Positions 25,422-34,551 of a stretch of 64,000 nucleotides of DNA are shown piece by piece. Positions within the stretch are counted from its first letter, which is position 1; each line of letters begins with the position of its first letter. The notes under the pieces are model-generated. The model searched no databases. It was not told the origin of the DNA and was given only the letters and a program-made list of their open reading frames with translations. The stretch covers positions 620,001 through 684,000 of the forward strand of contig NZ_WAJT01000002.1 of assembly GCF_009650605.1 (NCBI RefSeq), written 5' to 3'. Source of the DNA: Labrenzia sp. CE80 (GTDB taxonomy: Bacteria > Pseudomonadota > Alphaproteobacteria > Rhizobiales > Stappiaceae). The position numbers and the translations under genes are program-made.

Positions 25422-26810
25422 TTAATGCTCGACCTTGAAGTGATAGGCTTTCGGGCGTGTGAGATTGTGGAACCCGATTTCGGACATGGCTGCGCCCTTG
25501 CCTGTGTCTTTGACACCGGTCCAGACAAGGCCCGGATCCACGTAGTCGCAGCGGTTCATGAAGACCATGCCGGTTTCGATCTTGTCGCCGATTTCGGCAG
25601 CGGCGCCGGTGTCTTCGGTCCAGATCGAAGCCGTCAGGCCATAAGGACTGTCGTTCATGAACTGCAGAGCCTCTTCGTCGTCCTTCACCTTCATGATGCC
25701 GACGACCGGGCCAAAGCTTTCCTCCCGCATGACGGACATCTGGTGGTTAACGCCGGTCAGCACCTGCGGTGCAAGGTAGGGCGTGCCTTCCTTGTTCATG
25801 TCGAACTTAGATGTGTCGATATTGGCCTTCGCGCCCTTGCGCAGGGCTTCGTCGGTCTGTTCACGCACCCAGGTCGCAAATCGTGCCTGAGCCATAGGGC
25901 CGAGTGTCGTGGCTTCATCACGCGGATCGCCCAGTTTGTACTGGCTGGTCAGATCAACAAACCCGTCGACAAAGGCGTCGTATTTGCTCTCATGCACATA
26001 GATGCGCTCAATGCCGCAGCAGCACTGACCCGCGTTGAAGAAAGCGCCGTCGACGAGATTTTCGATAGAATACTCGATATCTGCATCCGCACGCACATAC
26101 GCCGGGTCCTTGCCGCCCAGCTCAAGGCCGAGAGACGCAAAGGTGCCGGCCAGCGCTTTCTCAATGGCGCGGCCGCCTGCGACGGAACCGGTGAAATTGA
26201 CGTGGTTGATGACGCCGGAGCCCAGAAGCTTTTCTGTGCCGGCATGTGTCAGGACGATGTTCTGGAACACGTCCTTGGGAAGGCCTGCCATTTCGAAGGC
26301 CTTGGCGAGACGCTCACCGACCAGAAGTGTCTGGGCAGCGTGCTTCAGGATCACCACGTTACCTGCCATCAGCGCTGGCATGATGGTGTTGATCGCGGTC
26401 ATGAACGGATAGTTCCAGGGCGCGATGACCATGACGATGCCAAGCGGCACGCGCTTCAGAAAGCGCTTGAAGCCCGGGCGATCGTTGCGCTCGATATCCT
26501 TGAGAGCATCTGCCGCAATGCCGGCCATGTAGCGAGTGCGCTCATCAACACCGCCATACTCGCCGCCGAAGCGGATCGGGCGGCCCATCTGCCATGCGAT
26601 TTCCGGAACGATTTCGTCATTCATGGACTTCAGGGCATCAAGCGCCTTGAGGCAGTAGCTGATACGTTCATCGAGTGGCACATTGGCCCATTCGACCTGA
26701 GCGGAACGAGCGGCAGACACCGCCTTAGCGACAGCGGCTTCGTCCAGAGCAGGACGCTCCGCGTAAACCGATCCATCGATCGGTGAAACGAGTTTGATCG
26801 TTTCAGTCAT
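25422..26810 (-). CDS. NAD(P)-dependent aldehyde dehydrogenase
   Basis: The 462-residue protein has Asn133 (APWNYP), Glu230 (LELGGKDP) and nucleophile Cys264 within AGQCCCG. The run of three cysteines there is shared by a subgroup of aldehyde dehydrogenases often linked to amine or semialdehyde oxidation. In this operon it probably converts the aldehyde made by the iron alcohol dehydrogenase to a carboxylate. It lies 103 bases after the glutamine-synthetase-like gene on the same strand. Confidence 0.9.
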   Translation of the reverse strand: MTETIKLVSPIDGSVYAERPALDEAAVAKAVSAARSAQVEWANVPLDERISYCLKALDALKSMNDEIVPEIAWQMGRPIRFGGEYGGVDERTRYMAGIAADALKDIERNDRPGFKRFLKRVPLGIVMVIAPWNYPFMTAINTIMPALMAGNVVILKHAAQTLLVGERLAKAFEMAGLPKDVFQNIVLTHAGTEKLLGSGVINHVNFTGSVAGGRAIEKALAGTFASLGLELGGKDPAYVRADADIEYSIENLVDGAFFNAGQCCCGIERIYVHESKYDAFVDGFVDLTSQYKLGDPRDEATTLGPMAQARFATWVREQTDEALRKGAKANIDTSKFDMNKEGTPYLAPQVLTGVNHQMSVMREESFGPVVGIMKVKDDEEALQFMNDSPYGLTASIWTEDTGAAAEIGDKIETGMVFMNRCDYVDPGLVWTGVKDTGKGAAMSEIGFHNLTRPKAYHFKVEH

Positions 26811-26913
26811 GATGCACCTCTAAAGGCCGCGCCACAGGCGCGGGGTTGCTCAGTTGGGTTGTCATATGGCCGGAAGCCCGGCCGGTCTTCTGTGTCCAGG
26901 GGCAGACGGAAAA

Positions 26914-28281
26914 TCAGGCCCGTTCAAATCCCCGGGCAATTTCATAGTCGGTGACAGCGCGATCGAATTCCTCGATCTCCCAATCGGCTGCGCGCACGTA
27001 GTGATCCACGACGGCATCACCAAGAGCTTCCCGTAGAAACGCAGACCCGTTCATAAGATGGCGCGCTTCACGCAGGCTATGCGGCACTTCTCCCGCACTG
27101 CTGGCTTCGTAGATGTCGCCGGAAGCAGCGGGCGCCAGTTCCAGCTTCTCCTCCAGGCCCTTGAGACCCGCAGCGATTTGAACCGCAAGCGCCAGATAGG
27201 GGTTCAAATCGGAACCGCCAATGCGGCATTCGACCCGCAGCGCCTTCGTGCCTTCGCCGCAAAGGCGGAAGCCAGCGGTGCGATTGTCAACGGACCAGAC
27301 GGTTTTGGTCGGCGCAAAGGTGCCTTTCTGAAACCGTTTGTAGCTGTTGATATAGGGCGCGAGGAAGAAGGTGTACTCGGGTGCGTACTTGATCAGCCCA
27401 GCCATGTAGCTGCGCATGGTCTCGGACATGCCGTGTTCGCCGTTCTGGTCGCAGAAGACGTTCTCGCCGTCGTCATTCCAGAGCGACTGGTGAACATGCG
27501 AGGAGCTGCCGACCCGGTCCTTGTCCCATTTCGCCAGAAAGCTCGCGGAACGGCCTTTCGCCCAGGCGATCTCTTTCACGGCGTGCTTGGAAATCGTATG
27601 GAAGTCCGCGCAGTTGAGAGCGGGCGAATACTTGATGTTCAGCTCTTCCTGACCAGCCTCGGCTTCACCCTTGGTGTTTTCAACGGGGATGCCGGCGTGA
27701 AAGAGGTGATTGCGCACCGGGCGCATGACATCCTCTTCCTTGGTGGTCTGGAGGATGTGGTAATCTTCATTGTAGCCGGAGATCGGCTGGAGATCGCGGT
27801 AGCCGGACTTGCGCATCTCCTCAAAGCTCTGCTCGAACAGGAAGAATTCCAGCTCGGTTGCCATCATGGGCGACAAGCCCTTCTCCGCAAGGCGCGCAAT
27901 CTGCTTCTTCAGCATGGCGCGCGGAGAGTGTGGAACGTCCTGGTGAGTGTGGTGATCCAGCACATCACACAGCACCATCGCGGTGCCTTCCAGCCAAGGC
28001 ACATAGCGCAAGGTGGAGAGGTCAGGCTTCATCACATAGTCGCCATAGCCGCTCTGCCAGCTGGTCGAGGCGTAGCCTTCGACCGTGTACATCTCGAGAT
28101 CGGTCGCAAGCAGATAGTTGCAGCAATGGGTTTCTTCCCAGGCACTGTCGAGGAAGTGCTGAGCATGAAAGCGCTTGCCCATGAGGCGGCCCTGCATGTC
28201 GACGATACAGGTCAATACAGTGTCGATTTCGCCGCTGGAGACTGCTGCTTTCAGGGCGTCGATTGTCAGGTTGCCAGCCAT
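26914..28281 (-). CDS. Glutamine synthetase-like gamma-glutamyl-amine ligase
   Basis: The 455-residue protein belongs to the GS superfamily, PuuA/GlnA-like branch. The beta-grasp N-terminus (TVLTCIVDMQGRLMGKRF) and catalytic elements are present: the metal site ATELEFF (about 141-147), GQEELNI, the SSSHVHQSLW histidine loop and NRTAGFR. Branch members join glutamate to amines (putrescine, ethanolamine, alaninol, methylamine) using ATP. It is the only activating enzyme in an operon with a TRAP importer, two dehydrogenases and a hydrolase, so it likely makes a gamma-glutamyl amino alcohol. It differs clearly from the two GS-like proteins at 60-64 kb. An N-methylglutamate-type role is an alternative. 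Confidence 0.85.
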   Translation of the reverse strand: MAGNLTIDALKAAVSSGEIDTVLTCIVDMQGRLMGKRFHAQHFLDSAWEETHCCNYLLATDLEMYTVEGYASTSWQSGYGDYVMKPDLSTLRYVPWLEGTAMVLCDVLDHHTHQDVPHSPRAMLKKQIARLAEKGLSPMMATELEFFLFEQSFEEMRKSGYRDLQPISGYNEDYHILQTTKEEDVMRPVRNHLFHAGIPVENTKGEAEAGQEELNIKYSPALNCADFHTISKHAVKEIAWAKGRSASFLAKWDKDRVGSSSHVHQSLWNDDGENVFCDQNGEHGMSETMRSYMAGLIKYAPEYTFFLAPYINSYKRFQKGTFAPTKTVWSVDNRTAGFRLCGEGTKALRVECRIGGSDLNPYLALAVQIAAGLKGLEEKLELAPAASGDIYEASSAGEVPHSLREARHLMNGSAFLREALGDAVVDHYVRAADWEIEEFDRAVTDYEIARGFERA

Positions 28282-28327
28282 TTGGGACCTAATCCGTTGT
28301 TCGTGACGATATGAAACTTTACGAACT

Positions 28328-28354
28328 CAGTCCGGGAACAAGGTCCCCGGACTG
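28328..28354 (-). promoter_or_regulatory. Intercistronic stem-loop after the TRAP binding-protein gene
   Basis: CAGTCCGGG (28328-28336) pairs perfectly with CCCGGACTG (28346-28354) across nine bases. No T-run follows in the leftward direction. It lies between the dctP-like stop and the GS-like start and likely stabilises the binding-protein message. Confidence 0.65.
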
Positions 28355-28374
28355 ATCATGCTTGAAGTCAGCGC

Positions 28375-29424
28375 TTAGCCGTAGCGATACGGACGGCCAG
28401 CTTTCTGCATGTCGGCGTTGTACTTCTTGAAGATCTCGATAACCTTCGCCTTGGTCTCGGACTCAGCGGCGATTTCGTCCCAGAACTTGACAGCCGCTTC
28501 CTCGACAGTTGCCCACTCTTCATCCGGAATCGTGGTCAGTTCCATCTTGGTACCTTCAACGCGAAGGCTGGCTTCACCGCCCCAGTACCACCACTGGCGA
28601 TAGTAGTGCGAGGAGTCCATGGCGAGTTGCAGTAGGGTCTTCAGATGATCCGGAAGCTCGTTCCAACGTTCCTGATTGGCGAAGAAGGAACCTGCCCATG
28701 CGCCGGAGATGTTGTTGGTCAGGAAGTAGTTGGTCACGTCTGCCCAACCAACTGTGTAATCCTCGGTGATGCCCGACCAGGCAATGCCGTCGAGTTCGCC
28801 GGTCTGAACGGCGACTTCAATGTCTTCCCAAGGCAGGGTGACGGGAACGACGCCGAACTGGCTCATGAAACGGCCAGCGGTCGGGAATGTGAAGACACGC
28901 TTGCCTTTCAGGTCTGCCAGCGAGCGGATCGGGTCCTTGGTGGCGAAGTGGCACGGATCCCAGGAACCGGCGGAAAGGTGCTTCACACCAACCTTGGAGT
29001 ATTCCGCATCCCAGATCTCGTTAAGGCCATACTGGTTGAAGAGAACCGGCACATCCAGGGAATAGCGGGATGCAAACGGGAAGTAGCCACCGAAGACGGT
29101 GACTTCGGTCGGAGATGCCATGGAGTCGTCATCGGACTGAACCGCATCAATGGTGCCGCTCTGCATTGCGCGGAACAACTCACCGGTCGGGACCAATTGG
29201 TCGGCGGTGTAGAGTTCAATCACCATTTCGCCGTTGGCGGCCTTGTTGAAGGCGTCAATGGCAGGCTTTACCACGTGTTCGGCCAGAGCCGGACCGGCAT
29301 AGGTCTGCATGCGCCACTTGATTGGAGCCTGGCCCATGACAGCCGGAGCTGCGAGGGCGGTGGCACCAGCGGCGGCAACAGTGCCGACACCAGCCTTCTT
29401 TAGAAAGTCACGTCTGTTGGTCAT
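28375..29424 (-). CDS. TRAP transporter solute-binding protein
   Basis: The 349-residue precursor starts with a twin-arginine signal (RRDFLKKAG, then AATALAAPAVMG), so it is probably exported folded. The mature part has DctP-type features: LFRAMQSGTIDAV, the KGKRVFTFPTAGRFM segment and VTLPWEDIEVAVQTGELDG. It captures a small ligand, in this family usually a carboxylate or zwitterion, for the QM membrane complex. GGGGAG lies nine bases before the start. The gap of 123 bases to the M-subunit gene is long and may hold a separate promoter. Confidence 0.92.
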   Translation of the reverse strand: MTNRRDFLKKAGVGTVAAAGATALAAPAVMGQAPIKWRMQTYAGPALAEHVVKPAIDAFNKAANGEMVIELYTADQLVPTGELFRAMQSGTIDAVQSDDDSMASPTEVTVFGGYFPFASRYSLDVPVLFNQYGLNEIWDAEYSKVGVKHLSAGSWDPCHFATKDPIRSLADLKGKRVFTFPTAGRFMSQFGVVPVTLPWEDIEVAVQTGELDGIAWSGITEDYTVGWADVTNYFLTNNISGAWAGSFFANQERWNELPDHLKTLLQLAMDSSHYYRQWWYWGGEASLRVEGTKMELTTIPDEEWATVEEAAVKFWDEIAAESETKAKVIEIFKKYNADMQKAGRPYRYG

Positions 29425-29547
29425 GTCTAATACTCCCCTTTAGAGTGATTACAGTCCGCGGTGTTCCATGCCTTTTTGCCGTTTTTGTAAGAACACCAAA
29501 TTCCAACCCTGCTGTCTCCCGGTTTGTTGTTTCCGCAATTGGTCCCC

Positions 29548-30888
29548 TTACCGTCCGTAGACGTAGTCAGGAAGCCACAGGGCGATTTGCGGAAATGTCA
29601 TGACGATCGCCAGGGCGGTCACCATCACCAGCACGAACGGGGTGATCGAGGCATAGATGTCGCGCATGGTGATTTCCTTCGGCGCCATCGCGCGCATCAG
29701 GAAGAGGTTGTAGCCGAAAGGCGGCGTCATATAGGCGATCTGCGTCGTGATCGTGTAGAGCACGCCATACCAGATCAAGACTTCATTTCGCGGCATGCCG
29801 AGATCCAGCGTGCCGACCAGCGGAACGTAGAGTGGCGCCACGATGACGAGCATGGCCGTGTCATCCAGGAAGGTCCCCATCACAAGAAAAGAGATCTGCA
29901 TCAGGATCAGGATCATCCAGGGACTCAGGCCCAATTGCTCGGTAAAGAGGCTCTCGATTGCCTTGACCGCACCAAGACCGTCGAACACCGCCCCAAATCC
30001 GAGGGCGGCAAGAATGATCCACATGAACATGCAGGAAATACCAAGCGTCTGCTTCAGACAGGTCACCAGGATCGGAAGTGTCATGCGGCGCTTGACGATG
30101 GAGGCAACCAGTGCGGTCAGCGCGCCGATGGCGGAGCTTTCCACAAGGCTTGTCTTGCCCATGACAAAGGGGACCATCATCGCCGCGAAAATCGCGACAG
30201 GCAGAATGCCGGAAAGCAGCAAGCGGTATTTCTCCGCTGCATCGACCTGGCGTTCTTCCTTGGGCAGAGCCGGGCCAAGATGCGGCTGGAATTTGCAGCG
30301 GATCGCAATGTAGATGACGAAGAAGGCGGCCATCATCAGACCGGGAATGATGCCTGCAAGCCAAAGCTGGCCGACCGGAGCGCGGGCGATCATTGCATAG
30401 AGCACAAGGACAACCGAGGGGGGCACCAGAATGCCAAGGGATGATCCTGCCTGAATGACGCCCGTCACCATGCGCTTGTCATAGCCGCGCTTCAAAAGCT
30501 CCGGCAGTGCGATGGTCGCGCCGATGGCCATGCCGGCAACCGACAGCCCGTTCATGGCAGAGACGAGCACCATCAGGAAGATCGTGCCAATCGCAAGGCC
30601 GCCGTTCAGCGGCCCCATCCAGACATGGAACATCTTGTAGAGGTCGTCGGCGATTTTCGTTTCCGACAGGACGTAGCCCATGAAGATGAACATCGGCAGT
30701 GTCAGCAGCGGATACCATTTCATCAGCTTCATGGCGGCCGAGAACGGAATGTCGCCGCCACCTGTTCCCCAAAGAGCGATAGCCGCAATGGCTGCAATAC
30801 CGCCGATGGCACCGAAGACGCGCTGACCCGTCAACAGCATCAGCATCATCGACGAGAACATCAGGAGGGCGATCATCTCATAAGACAT
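29548..30888 (-). CDS. TRAP transporter large membrane subunit (DctM type)
   Basis: The 446-residue protein has about twelve hydrophobic segments and the DctM landmarks LPMFIFMGYVLSETKI, AGSSLGILVPPSVVLVLYAM and FLDDTAMLVIVAPLYVPLV. It forms the sodium-driven translocation channel with the small subunit. Its start overlaps the dctQ stop by one base (TGATG). Confidence 0.93.
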   Translation of the reverse strand: MSYEMIALLMFSSMMLMLLTGQRVFGAIGGIAAIAAIALWGTGGGDIPFSAAMKLMKWYPLLTLPMFIFMGYVLSETKIADDLYKMFHVWMGPLNGGLAIGTIFLMVLVSAMNGLSVAGMAIGATIALPELLKRGYDKRMVTGVIQAGSSLGILVPPSVVLVLYAMIARAPVGQLWLAGIIPGLMMAAFFVIYIAIRCKFQPHLGPALPKEERQVDAAEKYRLLLSGILPVAIFAAMMVPFVMGKTSLVESSAIGALTALVASIVKRRMTLPILVTCLKQTLGISCMFMWIILAALGFGAVFDGLGAVKAIESLFTEQLGLSPWMILILMQISFLVMGTFLDDTAMLVIVAPLYVPLVGTLDLGMPRNEVLIWYGVLYTITTQIAYMTPPFGYNLFLMRAMAPKEITMRDIYASITPFVLVMVTALAIVMTFPQIALWLPDYVYGR

Positions 30889-31484
30889 CAGATCGTCTCT
30901 CCCTGGATGCGAGCGATATCTTTGAACAGCTCGGATACAGCCTGCAGAAGCATGAGAAAAAAGCCAAGGAGCATGACGACCTTCACGGGCCAGAGGTAGG
31001 GCCGCCAGGCGGTGGGGCTGCGTTCGATGTAGCCCATCACTTCAGTCGCCGCGCTCGGACCGCCGGTCACGAACGCCACGATCAGGTCCCAATAGAAGAC
31101 GAGTGGTTCCTTGCCGAAATAGCCGAGTGAATAGGCGGTCGAGTTCAGGGCGCCATGCAGCAATACGCCGATGTAGAACATCAGCAGCAGCACTGTGAAT
31201 GCATCGAACCAGGCTTTTTTCTTCGGCGACCAGTCTGCGTAGAACAGGTCCATCCGCACATTGGCACCCATCTGGATCGAGTATGGGCCGCCCAGAACGT
31301 AGTAGGCGACCATCGCGAACTGAGCGATTTCCAAGGTCCAAAGGGATGGATTGAAGAAGGTCTTCGAGATGGAGGACCAGAGAAGAATGCCGGCCATCAC
31401 GAAGATGCCCCACATCATGATCCGGCCAAGCCCACCGTTGAAGGCATCGACGTATTTAACATAGAGGCAGGCGGCCTTGCGCAT
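30888..31484 (-). CDS. TRAP transporter small membrane subunit (DctQ type)
   Basis: The 198-residue protein has four hydrophobic segments, more hydrophilic at the C-terminus, and the DctQ pattern GGPYSIQMGANVRMDLFYADW in the second half of span 2. I chose the ATG at 31484 because AGGAGG lies six bases upstream and it overlaps the preceding stop by one base. The immediately preceding ATG at 31487 is too close, and a start at 31544 would overlap the hydrolase gene. Confidence 0.9.
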   Translation of the reverse strand: MRKAACLYVKYVDAFNGGLGRIMMWGIFVMAGILLWSSISKTFFNPSLWTLEIAQFAMVAYYVLGGPYSIQMGANVRMDLFYADWSPKKKAWFDAFTVLLLMFYIGVLLHGALNSTAYSLGYFGKEPLVFYWDLIVAFVTGGPSAATEVMGYIERSPTAWRPYLWPVKVVMLLGFFLMLLQAVSELFKDIARIQGETI

Positions 31485-32257
31485 CATTTGCCTCCTGCTT
31501 GTGCCAGCGCGTCTTTCAGGATCGGCGCCAGCGTTGTGGCCCATGCGGCCTCAGCATCCGGCGTCGTGATCTCGTCGTTGCGGATCTCGATCATCAGCGG
31601 AACCAGTCCGCGTGCTTCGCCGTGGCGGTGCAGGGTGTAATAGACGCCATCCGCCGGCGAATAAGGCTCGTTGTCGCCAACGGTGTAGGAGGTGCGGTCT
31701 TTCAGGAGCTGCAGCGCAGGTTCGGCCAGGCTGGCGTCATCGCCATAGATCAGGCCGACCTCCCAGGGACGCGTTACGCCTTTGTAGACGGGCGTGTAAC
31801 TGTGGACCGACACGAGTGCGCTCGAAACACCCTTTGACTGGCGTGCGTCTATGAGCCTGTCGATTGTGTCGTGAAATGGTGTGTGAGAGAGCGCAATTCG
31901 CCGCTCGCGTTCATCTGCATCAAGGTCGGCATTGCCGGGAATGTCTGTGAGCTCACTGCGGCGCGGGATCAGGTCCGTTGCTGCGGTCTCGCGATTGCAG
32001 TCGATGATGAGGCGCGAGATGTTCGAATAGATGAGTGGTGCGTCCAGGAGCTTGGAGAGCTGCAGCGAGACCCCAAGCGCGCCCGGATCCCAAGAGATAT
32101 GTGCCTGCAGGTCTTCAGACGACAAGCCGAGCTGACCGTAGCATTCCGGCATGAAATTGCTCGCGTGGTCGCAGACCAACATAAATGGTCCGTTCCCATG
32201 TTCATTCACAATCGTAACCGGCTCGAACGTTTCAATTGCCGGCATGCCGATGGTCAT
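31484..32257 (-). CDS. N-formylglutamate amidohydrolase-like hydrolase (COG3931 type)
   Basis: The 257-residue protein has the family signature VCDHASNFMPECYGQLGL, then HISWDPGALGV, SRLIIDCNRE and the LVSVHSYTPVY strand with the second histidine. These are probable zinc ligands and substrate contacts of N-formylglutamate amidohydrolases. No histidine-utilisation gene is nearby. In this operon a hydrolase that cleaves an amide next to a glutamyl or acyl group would fit the final step, releasing glutamate from a gamma-glutamyl product. That reassignment is inference. It is the first gene of the operon, divergent from the RpiR regulator. Confidence 0.82.
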   Translation of the reverse strand: MTIGMPAIETFEPVTIVNEHGNGPFMLVCDHASNFMPECYGQLGLSSEDLQAHISWDPGALGVSLQLSKLLDAPLIYSNISRLIIDCNRETAATDLIPRRSELTDIPGNADLDADERERRIALSHTPFHDTIDRLIDARQSKGVSSALVSVHSYTPVYKGVTRPWEVGLIYGDDASLAEPALQLLKDRTSYTVGDNEPYSPADGVYYTLHRHGEARGLVPLMIEIRNDEITTPDAEAAWATTLAPILKDALAQAGGK

Positions 32258-32332
32258 CAGCTTGTCCCCTTGCGCTGGTGCGCCGCCGTTAACGTTTGTA
32301 TTTTTTATTACAGAATTGCGCTAACGATCAGA

Positions 32333-32348
32333 TTTTGTATGATTTGAT
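32333..32348. promoter_or_regulatory. Possible RpiR operator in the divergent promoter region
   Basis: TGTAT-GATTTG-ATACA is an inverted repeat with five-base arms in the A/T-rich gap between the hydrolase gene and the rpiR-like gene. Its position suits control of both divergent promoters. Confidence 0.4.
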
Positions 32349-32432
32349 ACATTTTGGGCGATCAAGTCAAACACAAATCGTGGTGCCGGATGGGTAAATT
32401 CTGAGCGGACCCGCATGCAGAAAGGGCAGATC

Positions 32433-33299
32433 ATGGAACGGCCGCTTCTGGAGGAAATACACGACCGGCTTGACGAATTCACCGCCACCGAGCGCAAGGC
32501 AGCCCATGCACTCTTGGCGAATTATCCGATGCAGGGCCTGGGAACCGTGGCTCAGTTCGCCGATGCTGCCGGCGTAAGCTCCCCGACGATCCTGCGGTTC
32601 GTAGGACGGCTTGGATTTCCAGGGTTCGCGGACTTTCAAAAGTGTTTGCGGCAGGAGCTCGAGAACCAGCTGAACACGCCTTTGGCGCGCAGTTCCGCAA
32701 TGGATTCAGGTCCTGCCGAGAGTGACGATCCCCTGGTCGAGCAGCTCGTAGAAAACGTCCGCGAGACTTTCGAGCATCTTCCAAAGGGAGAACTGGCCGG
32801 CATGATCAAGCTGCTGGCCGATGAGAAAAAGACCCTGCACATGATCGGCGGGCGATTTACCGATGCCCTTGCCCGCTACATGGCGGCGCACCTTCGGATC
32901 GTCCGGCCCAACGTCAATCATGTCGCCGGGCAGCAAGGCAACTGGCTGGACCAGCTCATCGGCATCGGGCCGAAGGATGTGATTGTCGTCTTTGATATCC
33001 GGCGCTACCAAAACGAGATCATCCGCTTTGCGGAGGCGGCGGCCAAACAGGGCGCAACGGTGACGCTAATCACCGACAGCTGGATGTCACCGATCGGAAA
33101 AATCGCAAGCTTTGTGCTGCCCGCCCGCGTTGCTGTTCCCTCGCCCTGGGACTCCAGCGCAGCGCTCATGGCGATCGCGGAGGTGTTGATCGCCGGCGTG
33201 ACCCGTGAGAACGCCGAACGCAGTCAGCAGCGCATGCAGGCTCTGGAAGATCTGCGCAACGCTCATGACCCGGAGAATGATGGCGAGGATCGCTTGTAG
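32433..33299 (+). CDS. RpiR/MurR-family regulator with SIS domain
   Basis: The 288-residue protein has an N-terminal RpiR helix-turn-helix (about 1-75; AQFADAAGVSSPTILRFVGRLGFPGF) and a C-terminal SIS domain (about 115-250; LHMIGGRFTDALARYMAAHLR, DVIVVFDIRRYQNE). The SIS domain usually binds a phosphosugar or related ligand. It is transcribed away from the TRAP/GS operon and is its likely regulator. I prefer the ATG at 32433 (AAAGGG upstream) to the one at 32415. Confidence 0.88.
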   Translation: MERPLLEEIHDRLDEFTATERKAAHALLANYPMQGLGTVAQFADAAGVSSPTILRFVGRLGFPGFADFQKCLRQELENQLNTPLARSSAMDSGPAESDDPLVEQLVENVRETFEHLPKGELAGMIKLLADEKKTLHMIGGRFTDALARYMAAHLRIVRPNVNHVAGQQGNWLDQLIGIGPKDVIVVFDIRRYQNEIIRFAEAAAKQGATVTLITDSWMSPIGKIASFVLPARVAVPSPWDSSAALMAIAEVLIAGVTRENAERSQQRMQALEDLRNAHDPENDGEDRL

Positions 33300-33323
33300 C
33301 GTCAGTCGGCAGACCAAAACAAA

Positions 33324-33349
33324 AAACGCCGACGAAATCGCCGGCGTTT
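33324..33349. terminator. Bidirectional terminator between rpiR-like and cold-shock genes
   Basis: AAACGCCG (33324-33331) and CGGCGTTT (33342-33349) form a perfect eight-base stem with a ten-base loop. An A-run precedes it, which gives a T-run for the leftward cold-shock transcript; the rightward tail is short. Confidence 0.7.
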
Positions 33350-33385
33350 CCATAAACTCTCTAAGCAGAGTTCAGCGAATGGCCA

Positions 33386-33598
33386 TTAGGCCATTTCGAG
33401 CTGTGCAGCCTGCTTGCCGCGACCACGACGGTCGTCTTCAGCAACAAAAGTGACCTTCGCACCTTCTTCCGGAGCCGGGATGCCGGCCTGTTCGAAAGCA
33501 GTGATGTGGACGAACACGTCCTTGCCACCGTTTTCCGGAGTGATGAAGCCGAAGCCACGGTCGTAGTTAAAGAATTTGATGGTGCCGTTCTCACGCAT
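33386..33598 (-). CDS. Cold-shock domain protein
   Basis: A 70-residue single CSD protein that binds single-stranded RNA/DNA and melts mRNA structure. RNP1 is RGFGFI (residues 14-19) and RNP2 is DVFVHI (27-32). The C-terminal tail is basic (RRGRGK), as in alphaproteobacterial CspA homologues. GGAAAGG lies shortly before the ATG. Confidence 0.95.
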   Translation of the reverse strand: MRENGTIKFFNYDRGFGFITPENGGKDVFVHITAFEQAGIPAPEEGAKVTFVAEDDRRGRGKQAAQLEMA

Positions 33599-34092
33599 GG
33601 AGAAACCTTTCCGTTAGTTGTGCGCACCCTTGGGACATTGCTCAGGGAGTGCGCTGAAACGAGCAGTCAGTTAGAAACGGAAAAGCTTCGAAATTCAGAG
33701 CACACGGCAGGAGCCGTGCACCGAAACCAAATTCTTCGCCAGGTCTATTTCATGTCCCGTTCGGCAAAACGCTTGCCGATGCGCGAAACGTAGGGTCTTG
33801 CGTTGGGGAATACAAGCGATAGTTTCGCCGATTTACGCGTCTGGAAATGCTTGGAAACCGTTTCGAGTAATCTATTTTCTCTCAAGAAAGCTAATAAAAA
33901 CAGCTATTTATCTAAAGTGCAGAAGTCGCCAATCTGTAGGCTTAGCGTGACTCACATAGAATTGATGCTTTGCCGCCTGTTACCAAGGTTGCTTGAATTG
34001 TGGGCTGGACTTTATGGGTTTCTTGAGACTTGATTCAGTTGAAAGAAGTTCTCTGGAAGACTGTCCGGACTCCAAATGAGCAATCGAAGGGC
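33599..34092. other. Gap without supported gene; probable cold-shock leader and promoter
   Basis: The segment is A/T-richer to its right. The portion next to 33598 is the likely 5' leader of the cold-shock gene, which in this family can be long and structured. A 76-codon frame starting at a TTG (33803) has no ribosome binding site or recognisable sequence and is not called. Confidence 0.4.
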
Positions 34093-34551
34093 CTAACCTT
34101 CGGACTGTCGCTTCGCAGCGCGCATCAGTGTCTCGAGTTGGTTGAGGAAGCGGGAGCGGTCTGCCCTGGTAAACCCGGGCCCACTCTCCCGGATCTCTCC
34201 AACCTCACGCAGATGCGTGTTCAGGTTTCGCATTGCCAATCGCATGCCCATGGCATCTTCGCGGAACGGCTTGCCATTGGGTGAAATCACCAGCGCGCCG
34301 GTGTTGACGCATCGCGAAGCAAGAGGGACGTCTGCTGTAATGACCACATCGCCAGTGGTTGCCCGCTCGGCAATCCAGTCGTCAGCGACGTCCGGTCCTT
34401 CGGGAACAACCACTCTCTCCACCAGATCGCTTTCCGGTAGGCGCATCCAGCTGTTCGAGACGATCTTGATCTCGACGCGATGTCGCTCGCCCACCTTGAT
34501 GGCTTCGTCTTTGACCGGACAGGCATCTGCATCGACATAGAGAATGGTCAT
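34093..34551 (-). CDS. YaiI/YqxD family (DUF188) PIN-like protein
   Basis: The 152-residue protein has the family hallmarks YVDADACPVKDEA at the N-terminus, VVVPEGPDVADDWIAE in the middle and DVVITADVPLASRCV. These acidic positions resemble PIN-fold nucleases, but no function is established. Its start overlaps the stop of the flavoprotein gene by four bases (ATGA), so the two are co-translated. Confidence 0.9.
   Translation of the reverse strand: MTILYVDADACPVKDEAIKVGERHRVEIKIVSNSWMRLPESDLVERVVVPEGPDVADDWIAERATTGDVVITADVPLASRCVNTGALVISPNGKPFREDAMGMRLAMRNLNTHLREVGEIRESGPGFTRADRSRFLNQLETLMRAAKRQSEG

Noticed and set aside
25425..26786. 453-codon rightward frame opposite the aldehyde dehydrogenase gene
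   Set aside because: The mirror gene has all catalytic residues; the rightward product shows no recognisable domain.
33803..34033. 76-codon frame in the gap after the cold-shock gene
   Set aside because: TTG start, no ribosome binding site, no recognisable sequence.
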